Shown piece after piece: positions 1-6,155 of a stretch of 11,050 nt of DNA. How positions within the stretch are numbered: the first letter of the stretch is position 1; the number at the start of each line of letters is the position of its first letter. Under the pieces are notes generated by a model, which searched no databases, was not told the origin of the DNA, and worked only from the letters and a program-made list of their open reading frames with translations. The stretch comes from Betaproteobacteria bacterium. Lineage in GTDB: Bacteria; Pseudomonadota; Gammaproteobacteria; Burkholderiales; Eutrophovitaceae. Made by a program: the position numbers and the translations under genes. The DNA lies in contig QXZO01000181.1 of NCBI GenBank assembly GCA_009886305.1, positions 1 to 11,050 on the forward strand, read 5' to 3'.

Positions 1-31
1 CCCTAAGCTTTAATGAAGTACCCTTTGATAT

Positions 32-36
32 AGAGG
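32..36 (+). promoter_or_regulatory. Shine-Dalgarno site of the tolC-like gene
   Basis: AGAGG lies 11 bases before the ATG at 48. The reading frame stays open upstream to the window edge, but the upstream codons encode a hydrophilic stretch, while the ATG at 48 is followed at once by a good signal peptide. The site therefore supports 48 as the true start. Confidence 0.5.
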
Positions 37-47
37 TAATAAAACAA

Positions 48-1358
48 ATGATTCGTTTAGTTGTATTTTTAATCTCGTCACTTCTCGGCTCGGCACAAGC
101 GGTCGACCTCCTCGATCTGTATAAAGAGGCGATTAGTCACGATGCGCAATATGCGGCTGCCAGGGTGCAGTTTTTATCTGTACAGGAGCGCCTTCCACAA
201 GCTCAGGCGAGTCGTTTACCTAAAATCAACCTCGAGGCGGGTTACGATTACAACAGTGTTGATGCAGACTCCACCTTTAGCAAGGGACATCGTGAATATG
301 GTTCTTATGAGTACGGGGTCACAGCCATTCAACCCCTGTATCGAAAACAAAATGATGTTGCAATTGATTTGGCTCAACTCGAAATAATCAAAGCTAACAC
401 GCAGCTAGAGATGGCTAACCAAAATCTTATGTTGCGTACATTGCGGGCTTACTCCAACGTTTTGGTAGCACGAACTAATTTAGGTACTGTGCGCGCCCAA
501 AAGTTGGCTGTGTCAGAGCAGTTAGAGTTAGCCAAAAGAAATTTTTCTGTCGGTACTGCGACTATAACCGATCAACGAGAGGCTAAAGCTAGGTTTGACC
601 TTGTTTTAGCTGAGGAAATAGCTGCTAAAAGCGATCTTAGGGTTTCAAAGGAAGCGCTCCAAGAGCTTGTAGGTGGACCAATTTTAGACAGTTTGGCCCC
701 TTTAAAGATGCCAGTCAAATTGGAGGCCCCCGTACCAAATGACATTAACTTGTGGGTTCAGCGCGCTACTGAGCAATCGCTGGAGATGGTCCTTGCGCAA
801 CATGAAGTAGGTATTGCAGAAGCTAGGGTGCATTTTAATAGGTTAGGTGCAGCACCCACTGTTGATTTAGTGGGTTCTATTGTTGACAGTTATGCTGGAA
901 ATAGCACTTTCGGATCTGGTGCCGATACGACGGCCGGCGTTGTTGGCCTCCGTTTTCAGATGCCCTTATTTGAGGGTGGTAAGGTGAATTCAGAGACTAG
1001 GGAGGCTATATCTCAATATGACAAATCCTCACTTGACCTTGAGTATGTGAAACGAAAAGTAGCTCAAGATGCGAGGGTCGCCTATCTTGATTATACGACT
1101 GGAATTGCACGAATTGACGCTTTAGAGCAAGCATTGCTATCGACTAAACTCCAGCTGGAATCTACGAAGCTAGGTTTAGAGGTCGGAGTGCGAACAGCTG
1201 TGGACGTTTTGGATGCTGAGAAGTTATTATCCGAGGCGCGAAGAGCGATGTTGGGCGCGATCAATGATTCAATACTTGCAAAATTTCAACTCCAAGCAGT
1301 GACTGGTCGACTCGTAGAGGCTGATTTAGCATCTATCAATGAATTGTTTGTGGAGTAG
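48..1358 (+). CDS. tolC: TolC-family outer membrane channel protein
   Basis: This is an outer-membrane efflux/secretion channel of the TolC type. In the family, a trimer forms a beta-barrel plus a periplasmic alpha-helical tunnel that docks with RND, ABC or MFS pumps and type I secretion systems. The 436-residue protein starts with a signal peptide (hydrophobic residues 3-15, likely cleavage after SAQA at 18). Two outer-membrane efflux (OEP) repeats follow, at about 20-210 and 230-425. Family hallmarks visible are FSVGTATITDQREAKARFD at 166-184, the strand/turn GLRFQMPLFEGGKV at 300-313, and VGVRTAVDVLDAEKLL at 379-394. Those two long helical segments are the equivalent tunnel helices of the two repeats. 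Length is shorter than E. coli TolC (493) but normal for the type I secretion OMP subfamily. No pump or adaptor gene is adjacent, so it probably serves several partners encoded elsewhere. Family assignment is firm; the specific partners are unknown. Confidence 0.93.
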   Translation: MIRLVVFLISSLLGSAQAVDLLDLYKEAISHDAQYAAARVQFLSVQERLPQAQASRLPKINLEAGYDYNSVDADSTFSKGHREYGSYEYGVTAIQPLYRKQNDVAIDLAQLEIIKANTQLEMANQNLMLRTLRAYSNVLVARTNLGTVRAQKLAVSEQLELAKRNFSVGTATITDQREAKARFDLVLAEEIAAKSDLRVSKEALQELVGGPILDSLAPLKMPVKLEAPVPNDINLWVQRATEQSLEMVLAQHEVGIAEARVHFNRLGAAPTVDLVGSIVDSYAGNSTFGSGADTTAGVVGLRFQMPLFEGGKVNSETREAISQYDKSSLDLEYVKRKVAQDARVAYLDYTTGIARIDALEQALLSTKLQLESTKLGLEVGVRTAVDVLDAEKLLSEARRAMLGAINDSILAKFQLQAVTGRLVEADLASINELFVE

Positions 1359-1472
1359 CCGCAGCTGTTTTTCTGATCCAAATCGGTGTAGTAGTCCAAG
1401 AGCACGATGAGAGATCCTAGTCATTCAGGCTCATAGAGCTAACGATTAATTGTCATGACGAAACATTTAGCC

Positions 1473-1477
1473 GGAGA
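1473..1477 (+). promoter_or_regulatory. Shine-Dalgarno site favouring the upstream ggt start
   Basis: GGAGA ends 6 bases before the ATG at 1484, an ideal spacing. It favours this start over in-frame ATGs at 1538 and 1544, although AGGG at 1528-1531 could serve the one at 1538. The 125-bp gap before ggt also contains an 8-bp palindrome, GTCATGAC, at 1452-1459. I see no convincing sigma70 promoter there. Confidence 0.5.
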
Positions 1478-1483
1478 AATTTC

Positions 1484-3205
1484 ATGCGTCAGTTCCTGGA
1501 AGATAAATTGTGTTGGATAGTTAGTTTAGGGTTACTAATGAGAATGTCTGTCGTTCATTCCTTTATCTTTGGTATGTTTTTGTTTTCCCATCAGGCCCAA
1601 GCGAATGAGCGTTGCGCGATTGCCACTGCGCATCCCAAAGCTACCGCTGCTGGATGCGAGGTTTTGCTAAATGGTGGTAATGCTTTTGATGCTGCCATTG
1701 CAGTGACTGCTGCTTTGAGTGTTGTAGAGCCTTATTCTTCTGGATTGGGTGGAGGTGGCTTTTATTTGTTACATGTTGCCGAATCGGGCCGAAATGTTTT
1801 TGTCGATGCTCGAGAAACAGCTCCTAATCAGGTCTCGGAAAGCCTTTATCTAAATGAAGCTGGAGAGGCTGTAGCAAAACGTTCACGAGAGGGGCCTCTT
1901 GCTGCAGCGATCCCTGGCGTTCCTGCCGCCTTGCGGCATTTATCTAAATATTATTCAAACTTGCCGCTGCGGTCTGTTTTAAAACCAGCAATCACGTTAG
2001 CCCGGGATGGCTTTTTGGTTGACCCTAGGTATGTGCGTGCAGTGGGTTGGGTTGAGAAACGAATTAGGAGGTTTAACCATTCTGAGCGTATATTTTTCAA
2101 TAACGGTACGCCTTATAAACAGGGTGAGGTATTAAAGCAACCAGAGTTAGCGCAGACGCTGGAAGCGTTGGCGTTAGATATAAACTCTTTTTATTACGGG
2201 AAGATCGCAGAGGAGATGGTGAATCATGTGGTTTCCTCTGGCGGTAATTGGACGCTCAGTGATTTGCAAAATTACGAAGTGAAGGAGCGGGATGCTGTAA
2301 CTCTTAATTTTAATGGTGCCAAAATAGTTACTGCGCCTCTTCCTTCGTCGGGTGGTCTAGTTATGGCTCAAGTGTTTAATATTTTGGAAGATTTATCTTA
2401 CTACAGCCACGACCGAGCAAACCGATCTCATTTGATGATTGAGGCTATGAGGCGTGGATACAACGATCGCGCTAGGTTTATGGGAGACCCAGATTTTTCT
2501 AAGGCGCCAATTAAACAATTAATGAGTCTCGAGTACGCGAGAAAAAGGGGGAGATCGATCTCGTTAGATGCTGCAACAGACAGCGATAGTCTTCCGACAG
2601 TTTTCGACCTCACATTAGAGGGAGATGAGACTACTCATTTTTCAATAATTGATGATGACGGAAATCGGGTTGCTGCAACATTATCGATAAACGGACCTTT
2701 TGGTTCCGGGATGGTTGCTGGGAATACTGGAATATTGTTGAACAATCATATGGATGACTTTTCTATTGGTATTGGGAAAGGCAACGCTTATGAGCTTGTG
2801 GGGAATAGAGCTAACGGGATTGAGCCCGGTAAAAGACCATTATCTTCAATGTCTCCCACTTTTGTTGAGAGCGAAAAAGGTGTTTTAGCGATCGGGACTC
2901 CCGGTGGATCGAGAATCATAAGTATGGTTATGTTAGCGATTCTTGAGTATTTAGACCCGGTAGATGTTAATCCAGAAAATGTTGTGTCACTTGCTAGGTT
3001 TCATCATCAATACTTGCCAGATAGGGTACAAATTGAGCCCGATAGTTTCGATGATGTCTGGGTTTCTGAACTAAAAAGTAAAGGGCATGATGTACAGGTT
3101 TATCGAAGGAAATGGGGCAATATGCAAGCCATTCATTGTGATGTGTCGTATATAAGGTGTTTGGTTTTAAATGATCCTAGAGGTCGAGAAGGAGTAGTTT
3201 TTTAA
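1484..3205 (+). CDS. ggt: Gamma-glutamyltransferase (glutathione hydrolase), secreted
   Basis: This is an Ntn-hydrolase of the gamma-glutamyltranspeptidase family. It cleaves the gamma-glutamyl bond of glutathione and related compounds, by hydrolysis or transfer to an acceptor, in the periplasm. The 573-residue proenzyme is expected to self-cleave before the catalytic threonine T383, in the ETTHFS motif, giving large and small subunits. Residues matching the E. coli enzyme include R110 (in DARETAP), N403, D425 (in MDDFS), S454-S455 (in KRPLSSMSPT) and G474-G475 (in GTPGGSR). The segment between DDFS and KRPLSS has the same length as in E. coli and keeps the lid-loop tyrosine (Y436), so this looks like a true lid-bearing GGT rather than a lidless acylase relative. 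A signal peptide ends at about SHQAQA (40). The first 18 residues form an unusual extra lead, and initiation at 1538 or 1544 would give a more standard signal peptide. It stands alone, with 125 bp before it and 69 bp after. Confidence 0.93.
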   Translation: MRQFLEDKLCWIVSLGLLMRMSVVHSFIFGMFLFSHQAQANERCAIATAHPKATAAGCEVLLNGGNAFDAAIAVTAALSVVEPYSSGLGGGGFYLLHVAESGRNVFVDARETAPNQVSESLYLNEAGEAVAKRSREGPLAAAIPGVPAALRHLSKYYSNLPLRSVLKPAITLARDGFLVDPRYVRAVGWVEKRIRRFNHSERIFFNNGTPYKQGEVLKQPELAQTLEALALDINSFYYGKIAEEMVNHVVSSGGNWTLSDLQNYEVKERDAVTLNFNGAKIVTAPLPSSGGLVMAQVFNILEDLSYYSHDRANRSHLMIEAMRRGYNDRARFMGDPDFSKAPIKQLMSLEYARKRGRSISLDAATDSDSLPTVFDLTLEGDETTHFSIIDDDGNRVAATLSINGPFGSGMVAGNTGILLNNHMDDFSIGIGKGNAYELVGNRANGIEPGKRPLSSMSPTFVESEKGVLAIGTPGGSRIISMVMLAILEYLDPVDVNPENVVSLARFHHQYLPDRVQIEPDSFDDVWVSELKSKGHDVQVYRRKWGNMQAIHCDVSYIRCLVLNDPRGREGVVF

Positions 3206-3274
3206 TGCATATCAAGTTAGCTAATTCCTTAATTCATTCGTGTCTAAAATGAGAAAAGCGTTTAAAATTTAGCC

Positions 3275-4237
3275 ATGAAAACAACTTTTCTTGATTTTGA
3301 GCAATCAGTGGCAGAGCTTGAGTCCAAAATAGAGGACCTGAGATTCGTTCAAGATGATTCAGCGGTCGATATTTCCGAGGAAATTCGTCGACTAAGAAGA
3401 AAGAGTGATTCAGTAACTAAAGAAATATATGCGAAGTTAACAGCTTGGCAAATTGCTCAAGTGGCTAGACATCCTCAAAGACCGTATACGCTCGACTATA
3501 TTGACTCGTTATTTTCAGGCTTTGAGGAAATTCATGGTGATCGACTGTTTGCTGATGATCCTTCTATAGTGGGTGGAATTGCACGTTTCAACGATAGTTC
3601 GGTAGTTGTCATCGGCCACCAAAAGGGACGTGATACTAAAGAGAAATTACATCGTAATTTCGGTATGCCAAAACCTGAGGGTTATAGAAAAGCCCTAAGA
3701 CTAATGGAGTTAGCGGAAAAATTTAAAATGCCTGTGTTCACATTTGTGGACACGCCTGGAGCATATCCCGGTGTGGGTGCCGAGGAGAGAGGTCAGTCGG
3801 AAGCTATTGGCCGAAATCTATATGCAATGGCTCGATTAAGGGTTCCAATAATCACGACTATTGTGGGGGAAGGTGGATCTGGCGGTGCATTAGCTATTGC
3901 GGTAGGGGACATCGTGCAAAGCCTGCAATATTCTATTTATTCCGTCATTTCTCCAGAGGGCTGCGCTTCAATTCTATGGAAAAGCGCTGAGAAAGCATCG
4001 GTGGCGGCAGAGGCTCTTGGCATTACCGCGAGTCGTTTGAAGACGCTTGGACTAATTGATAAGATTGTTTCTGAGCCGTTAGGCGGTGCGCATCGGGATC
4101 AAGCGGCAATGTTTCAGACATTGAAAAAAAGCTTGGAAGACTCATTAGCCAGCATCATTGAGTTATCGCCTGCGAAGTTGGTTGAAAAACGTTTAGCTCG
4201 GATTATGAGTTATGGTAAGTTTCTTGAGGCCGAGTAA
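3275..4237 (+). CDS. accA: Acetyl-CoA carboxylase carboxyltransferase subunit alpha
   Basis: AccA pairs with AccD to form the carboxyltransferase of acetyl-CoA carboxylase. It moves the carboxyl group from biotin on AccB to acetyl-CoA, making malonyl-CoA, the committed step of fatty-acid synthesis in the cytoplasm. The 320-residue length is essentially that of E. coli AccA (319). An N-terminal helical region (about 1-70) precedes a crotonase-fold core. Landmarks are RPYTLDYID at 69-77, IGHQKGRDTKEK at 113-124, FVDTPGAYPG at 157-166, the oxyanion-type glycine motif GEGGSGGALAIAV at 198-210, and SVISPEGCASILWK at 223-236. The N-terminus MKTTFLDFEQ closely resembles Burkholderiales AccA. No Shine-Dalgarno sequence is visible just before the ATG; the nearest purine run, GAGAAAAG at 3251-3258, is too far. 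tilS follows 60 bp downstream, the usual partner in betaproteobacteria. No AccD or biotin carrier gene is present here. Confidence 0.97.
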   Translation: MKTTFLDFEQSVAELESKIEDLRFVQDDSAVDISEEIRRLRRKSDSVTKEIYAKLTAWQIAQVARHPQRPYTLDYIDSLFSGFEEIHGDRLFADDPSIVGGIARFNDSSVVVIGHQKGRDTKEKLHRNFGMPKPEGYRKALRLMELAEKFKMPVFTFVDTPGAYPGVGAEERGQSEAIGRNLYAMARLRVPIITTIVGEGGSGGALAIAVGDIVQSLQYSIYSVISPEGCASILWKSAEKASVAAEALGITASRLKTLGLIDKIVSEPLGGAHRDQAAMFQTLKKSLEDSLASIIELSPAKLVEKRLARIMSYGKFLEAE

Positions 4238-4297
4238 ACTTTCGATGATCTTATAAATCGACTTTGAGAAAATCATCTTTTCTTCTTGTGCGTAATC

Positions 4298-5629
4298 GTG
4301 ACTGATTTATTAATCAAAGTTAAAGAGCAATTTGAGTTGAGGAACCTCACCGGGCAAACGGTTGTTATTGCCTTAAGTGGGGGATTGGATTCTGTAGTTT
4401 TACTTGACGTTCTATCGCATCTGACTGTTTCGCTGGATCTTAAAATCGAAGCTGCTCACGTCAATCATCGTATGCATTCGAAATCTTATGAATGGGCTGA
4501 TTTTTGCTCTAGCCTCTGTGCATCTTATGCGATTCCTCTCAGAGTCTTTGAAGTTCAAATGCCGGAGCGATCTTCATTGGGAATCGAGGGTGCGGCGCGT
4601 CAAGCGCGTTACGATGCCTTGCTGGGCCACAATTCATCGATTATTTTGCTTGCGCACCATCAGGATGATCAAATTGAAACGTTTTTCTTGCAAGCACTCA
4701 GGGGTTCTGGTGTAGATGGTCTTTCGGGCATGTTAGCTCTTCGTAATGACCGCAATACGCACAAAACAATCTTCCGACCAATGCTTGGAGTTAAGCGTGA
4801 AGAAATTATGGCTTACGCTAGGCATCGGGGTCTATCATGGGTAGAAGATCCATCTAATAGTGATTGTATTTTCTCAAGGAATTACCTGAGGAAAGAAACG
4901 CTGCCTCAGCTGCGAGATCGATTTCCCGCGTGCGAAGAATCAATACTTAATGTCGTTAAAAATTTAGGTGACGTCAGCGATTTGTTGAAAGAGGTTGCAG
5001 CTCAGGATATTGATCTTTTAAGTTCTTCATTTGGCGGTATTGATGTTGACGGGTTAAATAATTTGTCTGAAGTTCGTGCGATCAATCTGTTGAGAGAATT
5101 GTTCCGACGTCGCGGCTTAGCGGTGCCCGGACGAGTCTGGATGATTGAGGTGTTACGGCAGTGTAAACATGCACAAATCAGTGCTGCCGTGTCTGTGGAT
5201 AAGAAAAATATTAGCGCTAAGCGATACCGCAAACATGTCTACCTTGTTGATAAAAATGATGGGGTCATTAAGGGATGGTCGAGAGTTTGGCGCGGGGAGA
5301 TGCTGATCGGTTTGCCGGGTAATTTAGGGCAACTTGAATTTAAACAGGTTTTAGGCGAGGGAATTTCAAAGGAGTCTTTCGCTAACGAATCTGTGACTAT
5401 TCAGTTGGGTTCAGGAAATAAACGTTTCTCTTTGGCGCACAATCGGCCAAGGAGGGAGCTTCGGAAGATATGGCAAACAAACGGAGTTCCCCCATGGTTA
5501 AGATCCAATATACCAGTAGTTTTTTCTGGTTCTGACGCGCTGTTTGCAGGTGGGCTTGGTGTTTCGGGACATTATTACGCCCAGAAGGATGAGCCAGGTA
5601 TTAGTATTACATGGCGTCCAGACCATTGA
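4298..5629 (+). CDS. tilS: tRNA(Ile)-lysidine synthase
   Basis: TilS uses ATP and lysine to convert the wobble cytidine (C34) of the CAU-anticodon tRNA-Ile into lysidine, switching charging to isoleucine and decoding to AUA. From a GTG at 4298 the protein has 443 residues. The N-terminal PP-loop ATPase carries SGGLDS at 27-32. It is followed by EGAARQARYDAL at 97-108, LAHHQDDQIETFFLQ near 118-132, FRPMLGVKREEI at 159-170, WVEDPSNSD at 181-189 and FSRNYLRKETLPQL near 192-205. A middle TilS domain and a C-terminal TilS_C domain follow; the latter includes NRPRRELRKIWQ at about 382-393 and VPPWLRSNIPVVF. Full length is typical. There is no ATG start: the options are GTG at 4298 (giving MTDLLIK) or TTG at 4286, with an in-frame stop at 4265-4267 above them. 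Neither has a good Shine-Dalgarno. I chose GTG as the more common start codon. Confidence 0.95.
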   Translation: MTDLLIKVKEQFELRNLTGQTVVIALSGGLDSVVLLDVLSHLTVSLDLKIEAAHVNHRMHSKSYEWADFCSSLCASYAIPLRVFEVQMPERSSLGIEGAARQARYDALLGHNSSIILLAHHQDDQIETFFLQALRGSGVDGLSGMLALRNDRNTHKTIFRPMLGVKREEIMAYARHRGLSWVEDPSNSDCIFSRNYLRKETLPQLRDRFPACEESILNVVKNLGDVSDLLKEVAAQDIDLLSSSFGGIDVDGLNNLSEVRAINLLRELFRRRGLAVPGRVWMIEVLRQCKHAQISAAVSVDKKNISAKRYRKHVYLVDKNDGVIKGWSRVWRGEMLIGLPGNLGQLEFKQVLGEGISKESFANESVTIQLGSGNKRFSLAHNRPRRELRKIWQTNGVPPWLRSNIPVVFSGSDALFAGGLGVSGHYYAQKDEPGISITWRPDH

Positions 5630-5676
5630 GTTAGATTGATACGCCTAATAAGCCAGATTTTAATGCGCAGCACGCG

Positions 5677-5702
5677 TGTTAACATACGTCGGTTTTGTTA
5701 AC
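5677..5702 (+). repeat. Paired TGTTAAC boxes in the tilS-ndk gap, possible operator/promoter region
   Basis: TGTTAAC occurs at 5677-5683 and again at 5696-5702, with starts 19 bp apart. Each contains the palindrome GTTAAC. An 8-bp palindrome, CACGCGTG, at 5671-5678 overlaps the first box. TTAACA at 5679-5684 differs from the -35 consensus at one base, but the best -10 at normal spacing (CTTAAA, 5702-5707) is poor. The location, just before ndk at the head of the right-hand block, fits a promoter or regulator site, but this is inference. Confidence 0.3.
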
Positions 5703-5725
5703 TTAAACAATGTGATGGAGAGACA

Positions 5726-6151
5726 ATGGCAATAGAGAGAACGCTTTCAATTATTAAGCCCGATGCGGTAAAAAAGAACGTAGTTGGAAAGATACTATCC
5801 CGATTTGAGGATGCAGATTTAAATATATCAGCGATGAGATTTGCGCTTTTATCGAAAGATGATGCGGCAGGATTTTATGCTGTGCACAAAGAGCGTCCTT
5901 TTTTTAATGATTTGGTTGAGTTCATGACTTCTGGGCCTGTATGCATTCAGGTACTTGAGGGCGAGGACGCAATTAAAAAAAATAGAGAGTTAATGGGGGC
6001 GACTGACCCGAAGCAAGCTGACGCAGGAACTATACGTGCTGATTTTGCGGAGAGTATAGACGCAAACGCGGTGCATGGATCAGATTCTTCTGAAAATGCG
6101 GCGATCGAAATCGCTTATTTTTTTCCAAGTATGAACGTGTATCGCCGATAA
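5726..6151 (+). CDS. ndk: Nucleoside diphosphate kinase
   Basis: Ndk transfers the gamma-phosphate of ATP to other (d)NDPs through a phosphohistidine intermediate, balancing NTP and dNTP pools in the cytoplasm. The 141-residue protein is complete and nearly the length of E. coli Ndk (143). It begins with ERTLSIIKPDAV at 4-15. It carries the KPD motif at 11-13, FYAVHKERPFF at 50-60, the MTSGP loop at 67-71, MGATDP at 90-95, GTIRADFA at 101-108, and the active-site motif NAVHGSDS at 114-121 with catalytic H117. A clear Shine-Dalgarno, GGAG, at 5717-5720 lies 5 bases before the ATG. It appears to head the conserved ndk-rlmN-ispG-hisS-yfgM-bamB block; rlmN begins only 4 bp after its stop. A terminator-like hairpin lies within its last 50 bases. 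Confidence 0.98.
   Translation: MAIERTLSIIKPDAVKKNVVGKILSRFEDADLNISAMRFALLSKDDAAGFYAVHKERPFFNDLVEFMTSGPVCIQVLEGEDAIKKNRELMGATDPKQADAGTIRADFAESIDANAVHGSDSSENAAIEIAYFFPSMNVYRR
6100..6124 (+). terminator. Terminator-like hairpin and U-tract inside the 3' end of ndk
   Basis: GCGAT (6101-6105), loop CGAA, and ATCGC (6110-6114) make a 5-bp stem, extendable by a G-U pair (6100/6115). It is followed directly by TTATTTTTTT (6115-6124). The geometry is that of a short rho-independent terminator, 27 bases before the ndk stop. The stem is short and the sequence also encodes the conserved AIEIAYFF segment, so it may be coincidental or only weakly active, attenuating rather than ending transcription. Confidence 0.25.
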
Positions 6152-6155
6152 TTTT

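Noticed and set aside
1..47. Possible N-terminal extension of the tolC frame or tail of an upstream gene
   Set aside because: The in-frame extension is hydrophilic and would bury the signal peptide. The other two + frames contain stops within 16 bases. I see no recognisable gene end in this short stretch.
1354..1373. Possible terminator just after tolC (GTAGC-CGCA-GCTGT then TTTTTC)
   Set aside because: The stem is only 5 pairs, two of them G-U, and overlaps the stop codon; not strong enough to annotate.
1924..1938. TGCCGC-CTT-GCGGCA hairpin inside ggt followed by TTTA
   Set aside because: A 6-bp stem with a 3-base loop and no real U-tract, deep inside a conserved coding region; likely chance.
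3222..3270. Sigma70-like promoter before accA (TAAAAT at 3245-3250 or TTAAAAT near 3262)
   Set aside because: The region is AT-rich, so -10-like hexamers are expected, and no acceptable -35 lies at 16-18 bp spacing.
4244..4276. GATGAT...ATCATC inverted repeat in the accA-tilS gap followed by TTTTCTTCTT
   Set aside because: A 6-bp AT-rich stem with a loop of more than 20 bases is too weak for a terminator, and the gap also holds the tilS start.
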